This document shows, in pieces, positions 35,180 through 51,689 of a DNA stretch of 64,000 nt. A model generated the notes under the pieces. The model was not told where the DNA came from, did not search any database, and saw only the letters and a list, made by a program, of their open reading frames with translations. Numbering within the stretch: position 1 is the first letter of the stretch; each line of letters begins with the position of its first letter. The stretch is from the NCBI RefSeq assembly GCF_003473485.1, contig NC_053047.1, positions 5,223,001-5,287,000 of the forward strand. The letters are read 5' to 3'. The translations under genes and the position numbers were made by a program. This stretch comes from Medicago truncatula (lineage: Eukaryota > Streptophyta > Magnoliopsida > Fabales > Fabaceae).

Positions 35180-35814
35180 AGCATTCATCATCAAAGAGTT
35201 GACTTCTATGAACAATTTTCTATTTTAAATGTCGTTATTATTATATTCATGAAATTTGATGTAAGTGTTTAATTTGTTATTTCGAAATTTTAAGTTTGGA
35301 GTGAACTGTTTTATGAAGCATAATTTTCTTTTTTGGTAGTTCTCTATCTACCTGTATTGGGTTTTATCCATGGAGTACGTGCGAGTTTATTAGCCAAGAG
35401 AGAGAGAGAGAAAATCATCTAGGTTGTCTTTGTGAGTTTTTAATATATTATATTAATTTATTTTTTTTGACAAATATATTATATTAATATTATGATGTAT
35501 TTTTATATTGCATATTAATATTTGCGAACAAATTTTAGATTCTTAATTAGTTGATAAATAACTTTAATTATTGAGTGAAGATACGATATATTTACAAAAT
35601 TCATTTTTTTTTAAATTTAATTATACTCACGGATACCTATTGATATCTAAAATTAATTAAAATCTAAAGGATATATATTGGCGCGAATGACATTTATCTA
35701 ACCGAGCATAAGACTGCAACTCATGGTTGGGTACTCGTTGACATCTCTACTTAAATAAAAAATATTCACATCCATTTTTTTTTATTTCCTTTCTAACAAC
35801 ATCATTGTTTATTA
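35180..35814. other. Intergenic
   Basis: 3' flank of the SABATH fragment, then AT-rich DNA with a short (ga)n run near 35399-35412. About 35630-35750 resembles a dispersed repeat (ggatacctattgatatct, then gttgggtactcgttgac). No gene is seen. Confidence 0.3.
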
Positions 35815-36235
35815 GGTAGTCCAACAAGAGACAGGTTGGAAAAAACTACGACAGGGCAACTCAAATGCAATATAGATTGATACAATGCTCTGGTTTTGAA
35901 CGATTTGCATATGATCCTGGTCATTTTTCATTGTTGACTTTGTATCTTTGATGTTTGTCCATTGTTCCTGTTTGGTTTACTTCTAAATTGGTATACTAGT
36001 GGTTTGTTAGACGCATCCTTCTCCACCACTTGCAATTGTGTGGAGTTTGGGATGTGTATTCATGAAGATGAGGGGAGTTTTGTGCTTGTTGAAATTATTT
36101 GGTCCACTTTGGTTTGTTCCACGGAAGAAGGTGAAACATTGAGATTGTTATATGTCATCAATTGTATATGCATGATCTACAACTTACTATGTTGATTTTG
36201 AGCTTGATACAAAGAAAAATGTGGATTACTAATAC
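35815..36235 (+). pseudogene. LINE-type RNase H domain remnant
   Basis: Fragments read WKKLRQGQLKCNID, then LDASFSTTCNCVEFGMCI with HEDEGSFVLVEIIWST, CSTEEGETLRLLYVIN, and in another frame VDFELDTKKNVDY. These resemble the plant RNase H-like domain (RVT_3) at the end of non-LTR retrotransposon polyproteins. At least two frame changes are present. No reverse transcriptase is recognisable beside it. Confidence 0.6.
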
Positions 36236-36836
36236 AAAGACTAAAGTGACATCACATAATTCAATTCTATTTTAGATGAATGCAAAAAATATTGTAATTT
36301 ATATTTTGCAAACGAATGAGACAGCTCATAACATAACTAAAGAGACCCCATTTTTAACTTGTCCTTATATCTTCATTGATGTTCCACCATTTATCTTTAA
36401 ATTGATACCTAATGAAATACTATAAGTTTTTTTCTTAAAAAAATCGTTTATTAGGTAGACCATCAATTTGGATTTGAATTTAGTTTAAGTTAATGTGCAT
36501 TAAATGAAAGTAATGCTCATTGTTGAAAGGAAGAAATAGTCTATTATATTCAATCAATGATTATACAACTGCATCTTATAAGATTATATAAATGTTCAAC
36601 CACTATTCTTTTTACACTACGTACTAGTGATCTATTACTGGTCTAATACCAAAAATCAATGAATATATTCAATCAAAAATAACATAAACTTATCAACCAC
36701 TTTTATTTTTTGAAGGGTATCAACCACTTTAATTATTACTACCAGCGGAAATACGTACGTGCATTTACGTGATTTCTGTTAAATTTTATATTGCATTTGA
36801 TCATATATTTTTGTTGTTGTACTTGATTATCATGTA

Positions 36837-37395
36837 CAGTAGAAACTCTTTAAATTAATACTCGGTAAATTAATAAATTCTCTAAAATAATAAATTTGTC
36901 CGGTTCCGATTTAGGCCAATGTAAGAAATTGAAAAACTCGATAAAATAATAAGATAATAATTTTTCGGAAGATCCCTTTATAATTTTCGGTCCCAAGAAA
37001 ATCATAAATTAATAATTCATAGAAACTGAAAAAAATTATATTACACTATTGAAATATGATTCAATAGTTGTCTGTTTTCCTTTAAAGTTCAAGTCTGTTT
37101 GGAGCTCATCTCTAACTTTTCTTATTGCATCCAATAGCTCAGGTGTTGTATTTTTGTATTATATCATAAAGTTGTGAAGAGTGTTCGACGCCATAAGTGC
37201 TTCCTTTCGTGTAACAGGCTCCAAAGACACCGTATCATCTTCGCCGTAATCCTCTGCATTGTTCTCAATGATAGTACCCATAATATCTTCTAAACTCTTT
37301 AAATTAATAATTATTAATTTATCGATAAATTAATAACTCTCTAAATTAATAAATTTCTCCGATCCTGACATTATTAATTTATAGAGTTTTAACTG
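36837..37395 (-). mobile_element. pogo-like (Emigrant/Lemi-type) element
   Basis: It starts CAGTAGAAACTCTTTAAATT and its right end reads inward CAGTTAAAACTCTATAAATT; TA flanks both sides (36835-36836 and 37396-37397). These are Emigrant/pogo termini of the Tc1/mariner superfamily. The minus strand between about 37290 and 37060 encodes a transposase-tail-like piece: RKEALMASNTLHNFM, a stop, then NTTPELLDAIRKVRDELQ and KGKQTTIESYFNS. So the element is a deletion derivative of a coding relative. Confidence 0.8.
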
Positions 37396-37397
37396 TA

Positions 37398-38623
37398 ATA
37401 AATATTATTACAACGATATTTAACTAATTTAAAAGTTTAATAATATTATAAAGTTGATAAAATTATCAATGCAATAGTTTACATAAATTGTATAGTTGGA
37501 ATAAAAAATACAACACCAAAACTATGTATTCCCATATATTGGTGTAGATTATTATTTTATTTGAAAATACAATGAGCACACTTTACAAGTTTTCTCCGAG
37601 AATAGAAAAATAATAAGGGGGAAAACGAAGAATATATTCTCTGTTAGGTGCTAAAAGTTTTTAATTCATAAGCATCATTTTCAGGTATCCGATTTATTTT
37701 TTAACGATTATAGGTAGGTCTTTTTCTTCTTCTTTATTCAGGTAGGCCTTTTTTATATTTGAAAAATGACCTAAAACTCTTTAAGTTCATTCTGTTTTAG
37801 CAATTGACTATGCCCTCCTCAAATCAGGTCAACCCCTCTCCTTTTTTTTTTCTTAGAAAAAAAAAAAAAAAAAACTACCATATATAGCTATATAGTGATA
37901 TTTGAAGTCTTTGGACCTGTTTAGAATTTACCCTCTAACGTAATTTTTGTTAGACTGTTTAAGAGAATTTATGAAAACAATTTAAAAATATATACAATGA
38001 AGCTAATTGGCAGATATTTTTGTATTTTTTTTTCCTCTTTTTTTGAGACAAAAACAATAGAGAGGGCGGAGGAAGAGAGAGAGTAAGACCACAATGTAAG
38101 TATGAGAGAGAATTGTGAGAAAATGGTTACACAAATATCATTTATCTGTTTAGGGACACACACGTAAATGAGAAAAGCTAGAAAAAGAAAAAAAAATCAA
38201 CTAATGAATATTTTTGAAATTAATAAATGATGTATAATTTTATGGGTGGATTCTAGGATGAGGGCTCAAATAAGTCCCTCATCGATGTACCATTAATATT
38301 GACTTTTATATTAAAGAAGCTCACACGATTTCCATACTCATTATCGCACTGGATATCATGTTCCTCTCTCTTCCCCACCAAATTTCATATCTCTCTCACT
38401 AATGTTTATGGTTACATTTTCTGCAAATAAAAATGGACTTTTTTTTTCTCTAAAATTTTTTTCCTCAATGTTTGCAAGTTGAGAATTACTTAACCCAATT
38501 GAATTAAAAAAAAATAAAAAAATACAAAGAACTTAAGAAGGATCATAACACAGAGAGGAAATTAGAATACTATGTGACATCTTAGGGGCCACGATTGAAG
38601 CCCTCCTTGTATATATTATTGGC
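37398..38623. other. Intergenic, with MITE halves
   Basis: No gene is seen. About 38040-38160 resembles one half of the Mutator-type MITE found at 55980-56163 (tatgagagagaa, then caaatatcattt). About 38247-38330 is one end of the family at 40033-40838 (gaggg-tcaa-taagtccctca). Confidence 0.4.
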
Positions 38624-39075
38624 TAAATTATCTTTTTGGTCCTCTAACTATTTAATTGATATCAGAGTAGTCCTATAACTAAAAATTGATTTATTTCGGT
38701 CATCTAAGTTTCTCACTGTTACTACATTTAGTCCTTTCTGTTAGTTTTATTCAAATAAATGTTAGGGTTTGTGTTATGTGGGTCCTCTAACTTTATTTAT
38801 TAGTATCATTTTGGTCATATTCATTGTTAAGGTATTATGATTAAATAGTGACTGATATTATTGGTAACTATTATGGTTCATATGTATGTGTGAAACAGGA
38901 GGTCAGGTACCCACATAACACAAACTCTAACGTTTATTTGAATAAAACTAACATAAAGGACTAAATGTAGTAACGATGAGAAACTTAGAGCACCGAAATA
39001 AATCAATTTTTAGTTAGAGGACCAATCTGATACCAACTAAATAGTTAGAGGACCAAAAAGGTAACTAAGGCTTAA
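38624..39075. mobile_element. Long inverted-repeat element ('ggtcctctaact')
   Basis: The left arm (about 38624-38800) reads ttttggtcctctaactattt, then ggtcatctaagtttctca, actacatttagtcctt and gtgttatgtgggt. The right arm (about 38900-39072) is its reverse complement (acccacataacac, aaggactaaatgtagtaac, atagttagaggaccaaaa). Arms of ~165 bp with ~110-bp loop; non-coding. A related half-element (ttggtcccttaactta) follows at about 39085-39210. Confidence 0.75.
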
Positions 39076-40032
39076 TACATCATTTGGTCCCTTAACTTAT
39101 TTTTGGTTTTCAATTTAGTCCCCTAACTATAAAGTGTCTCAATTTGGTCCTATAAATCTTATGTCGTTTACTATTTTGGTCCTATAATTTGGTCCTATAT
39201 TTCAATTGTAATTCTTTCTTTAAGCAATTGACGCTGAGAAAAAAAACTATGTTCCACGACTGTGGATTCCTTAACTGCTCCAATAATGTGTTAAGTACGA
39301 TTATTTTGGAGTTTTTTCCACTAGACTAAGAAATGCACGTAAATAGATATAAAGATAGAACGACAAAAGAATAAAATAGTGTAAAATATCTTGTATTTGA
39401 TTGACCGCGTCAAATACATTGTACAAAGTAATTTTTATTGGTAAAACTATTCCTATTAGGCAAAATGACATGACTTACAGCTTCTAACCTTGCTCGGCTA
39501 TTTTCGCGGATAGTGTGTGGTATTTCCCTTGTTGAGGAGTTCGTGGTGTCCCACATTAGGCTGCCAGCTTCCCACTTCATGGTGTGATCCGTTGGAAGGT
39601 CCATAGTGTGCAGTCCTTCCTTAAATGTTCTTCTTCACTTATGGTTTCTTGCGGTCAATGACGCTATAAATAGAGAGTGTGGGTTTAACGACTCATTATC
39701 CAGTTCTAATTAACTTTGATTTAATTTGATGTCTTCAAGATCTACATACTAACAAATTGACTCAGAAAATAATTGACAACCTCTCATTTGGCTAAAATAG
39801 AACTCGCAAAATCTTCCATCGACAAAGTTTGTCCTTTATGTCACTTTTTTGTGTTGATTGTGATGAAATGATAATTTTAATGTAATAAAATTATTTTTAT
39901 CGTATCTAATTTTTACTTAAGGATGTATATGTCATTTTATAAATACATCTTTGTTATTGATCATCGTTTTTTCCCTTTTCTTTTCATATCTACTGATTTT
40001 TTTTTTTTTTGTAAGGATTTCATATCTACTAA
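39076..40032. other. Intergenic, with an isolated TATA-like site
   Basis: A TATAAATA at 39665-39672 follows a region with gtgtcccacatt and ggtcaatgacgc. It looks like a promoter or LTR core but no gene follows within 1 kb. The ~64-codon minus-strand reading frame here shows no recognisable domain. Confidence 0.3.
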
Positions 40033-40838
40033 ATAGGTGAATTCTACAGTGAGGGTTCAATTAAGTCCCTCACCAGTGGTCCATTAGAAAAATAACGTTG
40101 GATTTAATCAAAGGTTTAGATTAGTTGAAAATAAAATTAAGAATATGTGTTCATTTCCATACACAATCCTCTGATCATCTTCTTTGTCTGATTTTTTCTC
40201 CAACAAAAATCAAAACAAGATGGTTGCCTGTACAAAATAATTGTGACAAAATAATGTTTGATGCATCAAACTACAAGCCATGGTAGATTATTTTAACCAA
40301 AGACACACTCCAACGCCCAACATAGGCTTCAAGATTTAATTAAAGGCACAACTAAAATATGGAATTACATATCGTCTGAAATCTGTTGTACCACTATTTT
40401 GTTACATCTCTCTTTGATTGGGACATGAGGTGACAGTTACTACCATGGAGAAGATAACAAAAGCATTTCCCTCCTTCAAAAAAAAAAAAACAAAAGCATT
40501 TTCCAAAATCAAAAAGCAACTTAACTGCTGAACAATAACAAAATATAATAGTTCTTCGAAAAATTCATTCATCAATCTCTGATAATCCAATTACCAATTC
40601 CAATGAGTTTGTCGTCGATGGAGAAGTTACAGATACAGATACTTCAATTCAACTCCTGCTTAGTTAGTAGTCACCAATAATGACCATGGGATGAGATAGA
40701 GGCAGGATTGTATGCGGAAATGTATACATGTTTACATTATTATTTTCAATCAAGATCAACCGTTAATTAAATTTAAGGGTATTTTGCTCATGTTCCACCG
40801 ATGAGGGACCTAGTTGAACCATCATCTTAAAATCCCCC
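40033..40838. mobile_element. Inverted-repeat element ('tccctca' family)
   Basis: The left end is gtgaattctacagtgaggg, then ttcaattaagtccctcacc-gtgg. The right end read inward is gattttaagatgatggttca, then actaggtccctcatcggtgg. The ~50-bp termini are clearly related in inverse orientation. The interior shows no transposase. A partial copy is at 38247. Confidence 0.65.
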
Positions 40839-42907
40839 ACTAAATGATGATCTCAGTTTTTATTATTTTTTCTTATTTTAATTTTTTTCTATCTTTCACT
40901 CATCAATCAACCAAATAAAGTATAAACAAGAGTTGGACTGTAACCAAAAAGAGTTGGACTAAGTTAACCCCATTTTCAGGGACTAAAAAATATTTTTATT
41001 TTCTAAGGGACTACATTGGATCTTATCATTTTTTTGGTCGTTAACACTTTAATTTAATCTATATTTTTACTATTTTACATGTTTCAAACATATCCGTTAT
41101 TGTATTTTGCATTAATCTTGTTTACAATTGTATTAATAGATTATGTTAAATTTGTGAATGACATTTTATTGGTTTGTGATTGGTTGCATAAGGTTTGATT
41201 ATATACTATCTTTCGCCAGCCCTATCTATAAAGTATAGAAAGGAACAAATACGAAAACTTTACATCTCCACCTAGTACATGAAATGTGGGATTTCAATGA
41301 TTGAAAGTGAGAAAAATGTCAAATATCAACATGCAAGAAAGGGATATTCCAGCATCAAATTTCCGTTAAGGTGTGCACTATACATTAATTGAACATTAGA
41401 GACTAAGAGCAGTACACATCTTCATTGCTTACTCTTTAAATGATTGAGGTAGGATTAACCATAAGCTCGGTGGCAAGTTCATGACGATCGCAATTGTTGC
41501 ACATATATTTTAAAGTGTGGAGACACAGGTAAGCTTTATATTCGTGTCACCACCACCAATTTAAGCAAACCGGATGCAATGAGAAGAAAAGTGAATCCCC
41601 TCTCAATAATATTTTACAAAATCAAGGCACCCTAATAAGCTTTCACATGCCATATGTTTGAGTTCTATTGATTGAACATGATGCGCCATTTGATGACGAG
41701 AAATTACTCTTCATACAAAGTTTTGATTCTTCATGAAGTAATTCAAACAAAAAAACTGTACTGATTCATGGATAAACACATCCCAGACATGAGACATGAA
41801 AGAATAATATCGTAATAATTTGAATTTAAAATCCTTGAAGAGAGACAACATTTGGAATAAAAACACAATTTGCATAGCCTCTAACCGAAAACCCTGTATC
41901 TGTCACGAGGCAGATGCCAAATGCTAGTTGGTGCACCTTGCGCTCAGGGGTCTTGCATCAAGCCTTCTCTTTTTACAATCCAATAACCTGTCTGAGTCAT
42001 ATTTCATGTTTCAAAGTGATCCATTTGATTCTCAAAGTGCATAGTTTGATTGCACTATTTTAGAGATTTCTCACAACCTTGTTCATCTTCATCAATGAGA
42101 GGAATTGAAGTGCATATCCATTTATCCATTCTTTAAAGAGAAACAAGATGGCACCACAGAGCTCAATATTAAGAAAGTCCATAGCAACCTTCGACTTGTT
42201 TCAAAAAATACTCCACAATATTTTCAAGAGGATACTAAAATGTGGGTGATGCAGGAGATAATTTTGAATCACTTGATGATTGCATAATTAATTCTTGAAG
42301 TTGCTAATTTGTCTTCGAATGCACTAGATTTAGATGTCTTTTCAGAGATAATGATCAGTAAGAGGTGAAAGACCTTATATTGATTAGATAACATGTTGGT
42401 GTTGGAGTCTATGGTTTTTACATTTGCAGTGTGTGTGTGTGTGTCAAGGGTCTGCATCAGAGTCCATGCTTCACAGGATAAATGCAATCACTCTACAATT
42501 CTGATGTGTTCAAAATAAATCTAAAAACAAAGTTTTGAAACTAGCCTATAAATATAACTACTTGAATCAAAAGTTTGAGACTTACAAGATATTCTAAATA
42601 ACATTTGATGATAAACTAGTTTGAGACAAAATTTGATACAGAATAAGAATAATTTTAAATCCATTCAAACTTAATATAGATTTATATAAGCCGTTTTTAA
42701 ATACAAAAAGTTCTAAACATGTAATATAGCACTTGAGCATACATGATCACCAAGGCTTTGAGCTCACGGACCACTAGAAAGAAAGCACCATTCTGCATTC
42801 TATAAAAACTGAATCACCTTAATGATATCCAACAGAACTAAATTGCATACTTGCCTCATTTCAAACAGCAGAAACAACCTGAAGCAGGGCATAAGCTCTC
42901 CCATATT
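40839..42907. other. Intergenic upstream of the DHFR-TS stop codon
   Basis: No gene is recognised on either strand. It contains a short TG microsatellite (about 42427-42443). The last few hundred bases should include the 3' UTR of DHFR-TS, which is transcribed leftward. Confidence 0.35.
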
Positions 42908-47408
<4,501 letters not shown>

Positions 47409-47516
47409 AATAGAACTAAGAAACCGACGACACAGACTTAAAGATTGGTTCGGATGAAAATAAGGACTGCACAACCAATTCTTTTGGAAGTGCAGTGCAA
47501 TCTGAAAACCAAACAT
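47409..47516 (-). other. Open N-terminal extension of DHFR-TS, possible transit peptide
   Basis: In frame upstream of MAGDSS the translation contains LCRRFLSSIM, basic and hydroxylated like a mitochondrial presequence. The most upstream ATG (47516) is directly followed by tttggttttcag, which looks like a splice acceptor, so the extension may be translated only from a transcript with an upstream exon. I could not identify that exon between 47520 and 47950. Confidence 0.45.
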
Positions 47517-47686
47517 TAGAGTTAATTAATTAATTAATAGCCAAAACTAATAATGATATTGTCACTACTCATATAGAAAACATAATGAGATTAAATGTAT
47601 ACAGCAGTGATGTCAAATAGCGTAGCAGAATTTGAATAAAATGGTATTGTTCTGACATATGCTATCTCTCTTCCTCCTTAATATAA

Positions 47687-47880
47687 GAAGATAGTATGTT
47701 GTGGAAAAATCCAAACTGGACATCCTCTACAAATGACACGTCCTAAATTGAGGGGTAAAACAAGTCTAAATATTGCTTTTGTTAACCAAATGACCTATCT
47801 TTACAAAAATGATGTCATGTAACTACCAAGTTATGTTATTTTTTGTTTCATTGCACTTCAAATTTCTTTTCCCGGTTTCA
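47687..47880. repeat. Dispersed repeat, copy A (see 54376-54570)
   Basis: The order aatataagaaga, atgttgtggaaaa, aattgaggggtaaaa, aaatgacc and atgatgtcat-taacta is shared with 54376-54570, immediately right of the Helitron-like terminus. Copy A lies just upstream of DHFR-TS. Identity is moderate, with several gaps. Confidence 0.6.
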
Positions 47881-47954
47881 TGCCGATTACTAAGACCAAA
47901 TAGTATTCACTTTTTCGGATTCCTAAGTCTGACCCAAAATGTCAATTCAATATG

Positions 47955-48975
47955 CACTCAATAGCGGCCGCTCCCGGCGCGATCGCGGTGCGGAGCGGCC
48001 AAAAACAGCCTACCGCGTCCAAGCGCCACCGATTCGCGCGTTAGGGAAAAGCGGGTCCATAGCGGGTTTCGCGGCCGCCTTTACCTGGAGCGGGAGCGGG
48101 TCAAATCGCCCGCTTTTCCGGGTCGGAGCTCAAAACGACTGTGTTTTGGTTTTTAGAGGTTGTTTTCCGGTTAGATCTGAAGGAGAGAGAGAGAGACGAG
48201 GGGAGGAAGGAGAAGCAGAAGGAAGAAGAAGGAGAAAGAAGAGGAAAGAGAAATAGAAAGACGTGTTTTTTTTTATTTTATTGATCTAAAAAAATCACGT
48301 CTCAGTCACGTGAATGGCTGTACAGCACTTTTTGCTCCACAGCTGTAACACATCCACTCCACTACAACATACTATTATTTGTCAGCTTGCTTTCTTATCC
48401 CTTATCAATTTTTTATTTTATTTAATTAAATCTTCTCTGCTCATTTTCGTTTTTTATTTTCAATAATGATTAATAATAATTTGTATTCTCTAAAAAAAAA
48501 AATTGTATTACTAAATTAATAGTAATAATACATGTTTCAAAGGAATAATAATTAATACATAGTATAGTATATTGTTTTTAAATTATTGCATGATATATTA
48601 TTTGTCTTTATCAAAAAAATATAGTATGATATATAGTTTTGAAATTAATAAGTATATATATTTAATCTGTTTCTTAAATACATTGTTCAAGGTATTTTAG
48701 TAATTTTTTTAGCATTATGGTATATTGTTTAAGTATATTATTTAAGGTATTTTAATACTTCTTTTTTTTAACATTATGATATTTTATTTCAAATTATGTA
48801 TACATTATGAATTTTGAGTAACATTTAAGTTGTTTTAGTATTTCTTTTTCAACATTATAGTATTTTAGTATTAAATATATTAGTGTCCGCGTCATGTAAT
48901 AGCGCCCGCGTCGCGCCCACATACCGCGCCGCGTCAATTTTTGGGGTGGCCGCGCCGCGTTTCCGCTTTGACAAC
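47955..48975. mobile_element. CpG-rich-ended transposon-like segment
   Basis: Two strongly GC/CpG-rich stretches (about 47961-48140 and 48885-48970), rich in cgcg and gcggccgc, bound an AT-rich interior. The left begins near caatagcggccgc and the right, read inward, begins caaagcggaaacgcgg. A purine-rich (ga)n tract lies at 48181-48260. Subterminal CpG-rich repeats are typical of some plant DNA transposons, but a target duplication was not found and the superfamily is not assigned. It lies ~0.45 kb upstream of DHFR-TS. Confidence 0.5.
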
Positions 48976-51300
48976 TATGCTTCTACCAATACATCTAAGA
49001 GTTCCCACGCCAACTTGCTCCATAAAATTTTGGGGGCAAACTCTCACATTTGAATTTCAAATTTCAAAATTCTTTTCTATAAGATTCAATACTTTTACAA
49101 ATCTGTTCTTTCATTTTTCTCCTCTCTCACTTTCTTATTTTGCAGCAAATGTAAAGGAAATGTAAGGTAACAAAAACAACTCTTCTTTCTTCTTCATTCT
49201 CTTTGCAAACATGTCTTCTTCCTTCTTTATGTCCTTTATATCATCATGTTAAACTAAACTAAGTTCACTTTCTTCTTTTTTTCAACTGCACAAACATATA
49301 ACAAACTCTATTTCAAATACAAACAATTTCAGTACATATCGTACCAAAACAAAATTTCCCACCTTTCTACAACTATTATCTTGAACATTTTTAACAAACT
49401 ATTTCACAATACAACAAGGCAAAAGATAAATAATCTTTGTAGCAACACATTTTTATACAAGATTCAACACACTTTTATCCAATATTCAATACTGCATTTC
49501 ACTCATTGTTCTTCTTAACAAAAACTTTTTTTTTCTTTGCTAAAAAGTATTTTCCTAATTTTTTTAATATCATGTAAAACTAACTACACTTTTTTTCCAG
49601 ATCATTCAACATGCCATGTTCTATATCCAAGGTACACAAAACATCATTCATAATTTTGTATTTCTTTTCTATTACTTTTTCCTTCTTTTTATTGACAAAA
49701 ATAAAGAAAGAAAACGAAAATACACATAGCAACAAATAAACATAAAAAATAAAAAGTTTTAAACCAACGGATAAGGTTTGGTTCTATGCAACAAACTACA
49801 AAATTTTAAAAGATTTAAACCAATGGATAAGAGTTTTTGTACACTTTTTCCTCTTTACCTTTTGCTAAGCTCAAATTCTGTTCTTCCACTTCATTTTCTA
49901 GAAAGTTAAAAGTTTCTCTCCTTTCTCCAGTCAAGGGTGACCAATTTTCTGTAAAATATAAATAAAATTAATATTTTTCAACAAACAAACAAACATCACA
50001 TGAAATCAGGGTATAAATACTCTTTTGAATTATTAAAATGAATTATTATTTTTTAAAATAAGTTTAAAATCTGTTTTTCCTATGTAGATAAATAAATCAT
50101 TTAAATGATAGAAAAAAAAATATTAAACAAGGTTTACACATAATTTTTTTTTGTCTATCATGTAAATAATCAAAATCATTGATATTAATGTAGATATGAG
50201 ATTAAATCAAAAAAAAAAGTTCTTTGAAAAAATCAACAAAATTATTTACAAAACGATATTTACCAGCAAAACATAATTTTTTTTTTGTTGACTTATAACC
50301 AATTAGAAACTTTTCTTTTCCTTTAATAAATGTGATTTGGTTGTTGCATGTATCAAATAAATAAATAGTGATGAAGAAATCAATTTCAAAAATAAAAAAC
50401 AGGGATCGTATATAGAAGAAAAAAAAAACATTTTTGATTTGCAAAAAAAAAATATCATTCACCGTAAAAAAAAAAAAAAAAAAAACCTTATTTCCTGAAC
50501 AAAAGTTTCAATTTTTAATTTTAATTCAAAATTGGAATAAAAATGATAATTTTTTGCGGCATGAATCAAAAAATAACTTCAAACGAAGTCTTCAAGGAAA
50601 TTGCAATATAAAAGCTTCTTTATCAAAGATCCAGTAAAAGGATTACAAAAATAATAACATTAGTATTAGATCTAAAAAAACCTAAAACAGATTCATTAAT
50701 CACAAAAAAAAAAATCTTACATCTCTTGAAAATATAAGAGAATCACATCAAATTTCATCTCTTGAATGTTTTTGTTGTTGCATGTTTGATGACGAAACTG
50801 AAGCTATTGATGTTGCGGTTGTCTCCAAAAAAAGTTGCTCCGGTCGTAATTTTCTGTTGTGGATGTTTAGGGTAAGCAAAATATCACTTTGATTTTTGCA
50901 GAGGAGTCTGACGGTGGCTGCAGAATCGGAGAGAAATTGGACTCAATATTCATACTTTCCTCGATCTCAAAATAATGGTGGCTTTATTTATATGTACAGT
51001 GGTCCGAGTTAGTTGCAGATGAAGGTAGAAGGAGGTTTTCATGGTTTGTGGGGGCAGATAAGAAGAAGATACGGCGGAGAGAGAGAGAAGAATTTCTTCA
51101 GTCTTTGGTTAATGGGAAATGAAAATTAGGGTTTGTTATGGAAAGTTATCTATTGGGCTTTTTTCAGAAATGTGTTGGACTTCGACTATTTTTTACACGG
51201 TTTGGGCCTAACCATGACAATTATTCTATTTTTTAAATTGCTTTTTAGACTCCTATTTTGTTTTAACTATAATTTTATTTTGAAAATTGATTGATATATT
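48976..51300. other. AT-rich intergenic stretch
   Basis: No gene is seen on either strand. Long A/T runs (for example about 50466-50485) and pyrimidine-rich tracts dominate. About 50760-51120 is less AT-biased and may be a decayed exon or leader, but no domain is recognisable. About 51308-51362 has three copies of 'ggtcctttaatcatat' or close variants. Confidence 0.35.
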
Positions 51301-51689
51301 ATCTTTAATCATATTTTTTAGGGTCCTTTAATCATATATTTAGGGGTCCTTTAATCATATTCTTCATTCTGAAAGTCCTCTTTTAAAATGATTATTATAC
51401 ACATAATAAGTTGGCTAACATATTCTAAAATTGTATAGGTCAATAATTATTATACACTTGAGAAATTGTCGTTTCTAAAAATACATGCAATATAAAAAAG
51501 TCTACGCAATGCACGGGATAAATGAACATTGTTTACTATATCATAAATAAATAAAATGCATGGGAGAAGCGGGCATTGACTAAAAGTTCAAAATTAACTT
51601 AAATGCACGGGATAAGTAGTCAATAACTAAATTAACTTTGATATACAGGACAAATTGTCATTTATATATATAAAAAAAATCCAGCTAAA

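Noticed and set aside
39660-39760. Promoter of an unlisted gene (TATAAATA at 39665)
   Set aside because: No coding sequence or splice pattern follows on either strand; kept only as a remark in the intergenic entry.
47960-48140. Cloning-vector polylinker or contaminant (several rare-cutter-like 8-mers, high GC)
   Set aside because: It grades into plant-like AT-rich DNA, has a mirrored partner at 48885-48970, and lacks any vector backbone; it fits a transposon end better.
47939-48256. 105-codon plus-strand reading frame through the GC-rich segment
   Set aside because: Composition-driven frame of Arg/Glu repeats over a purine tract; no domain.
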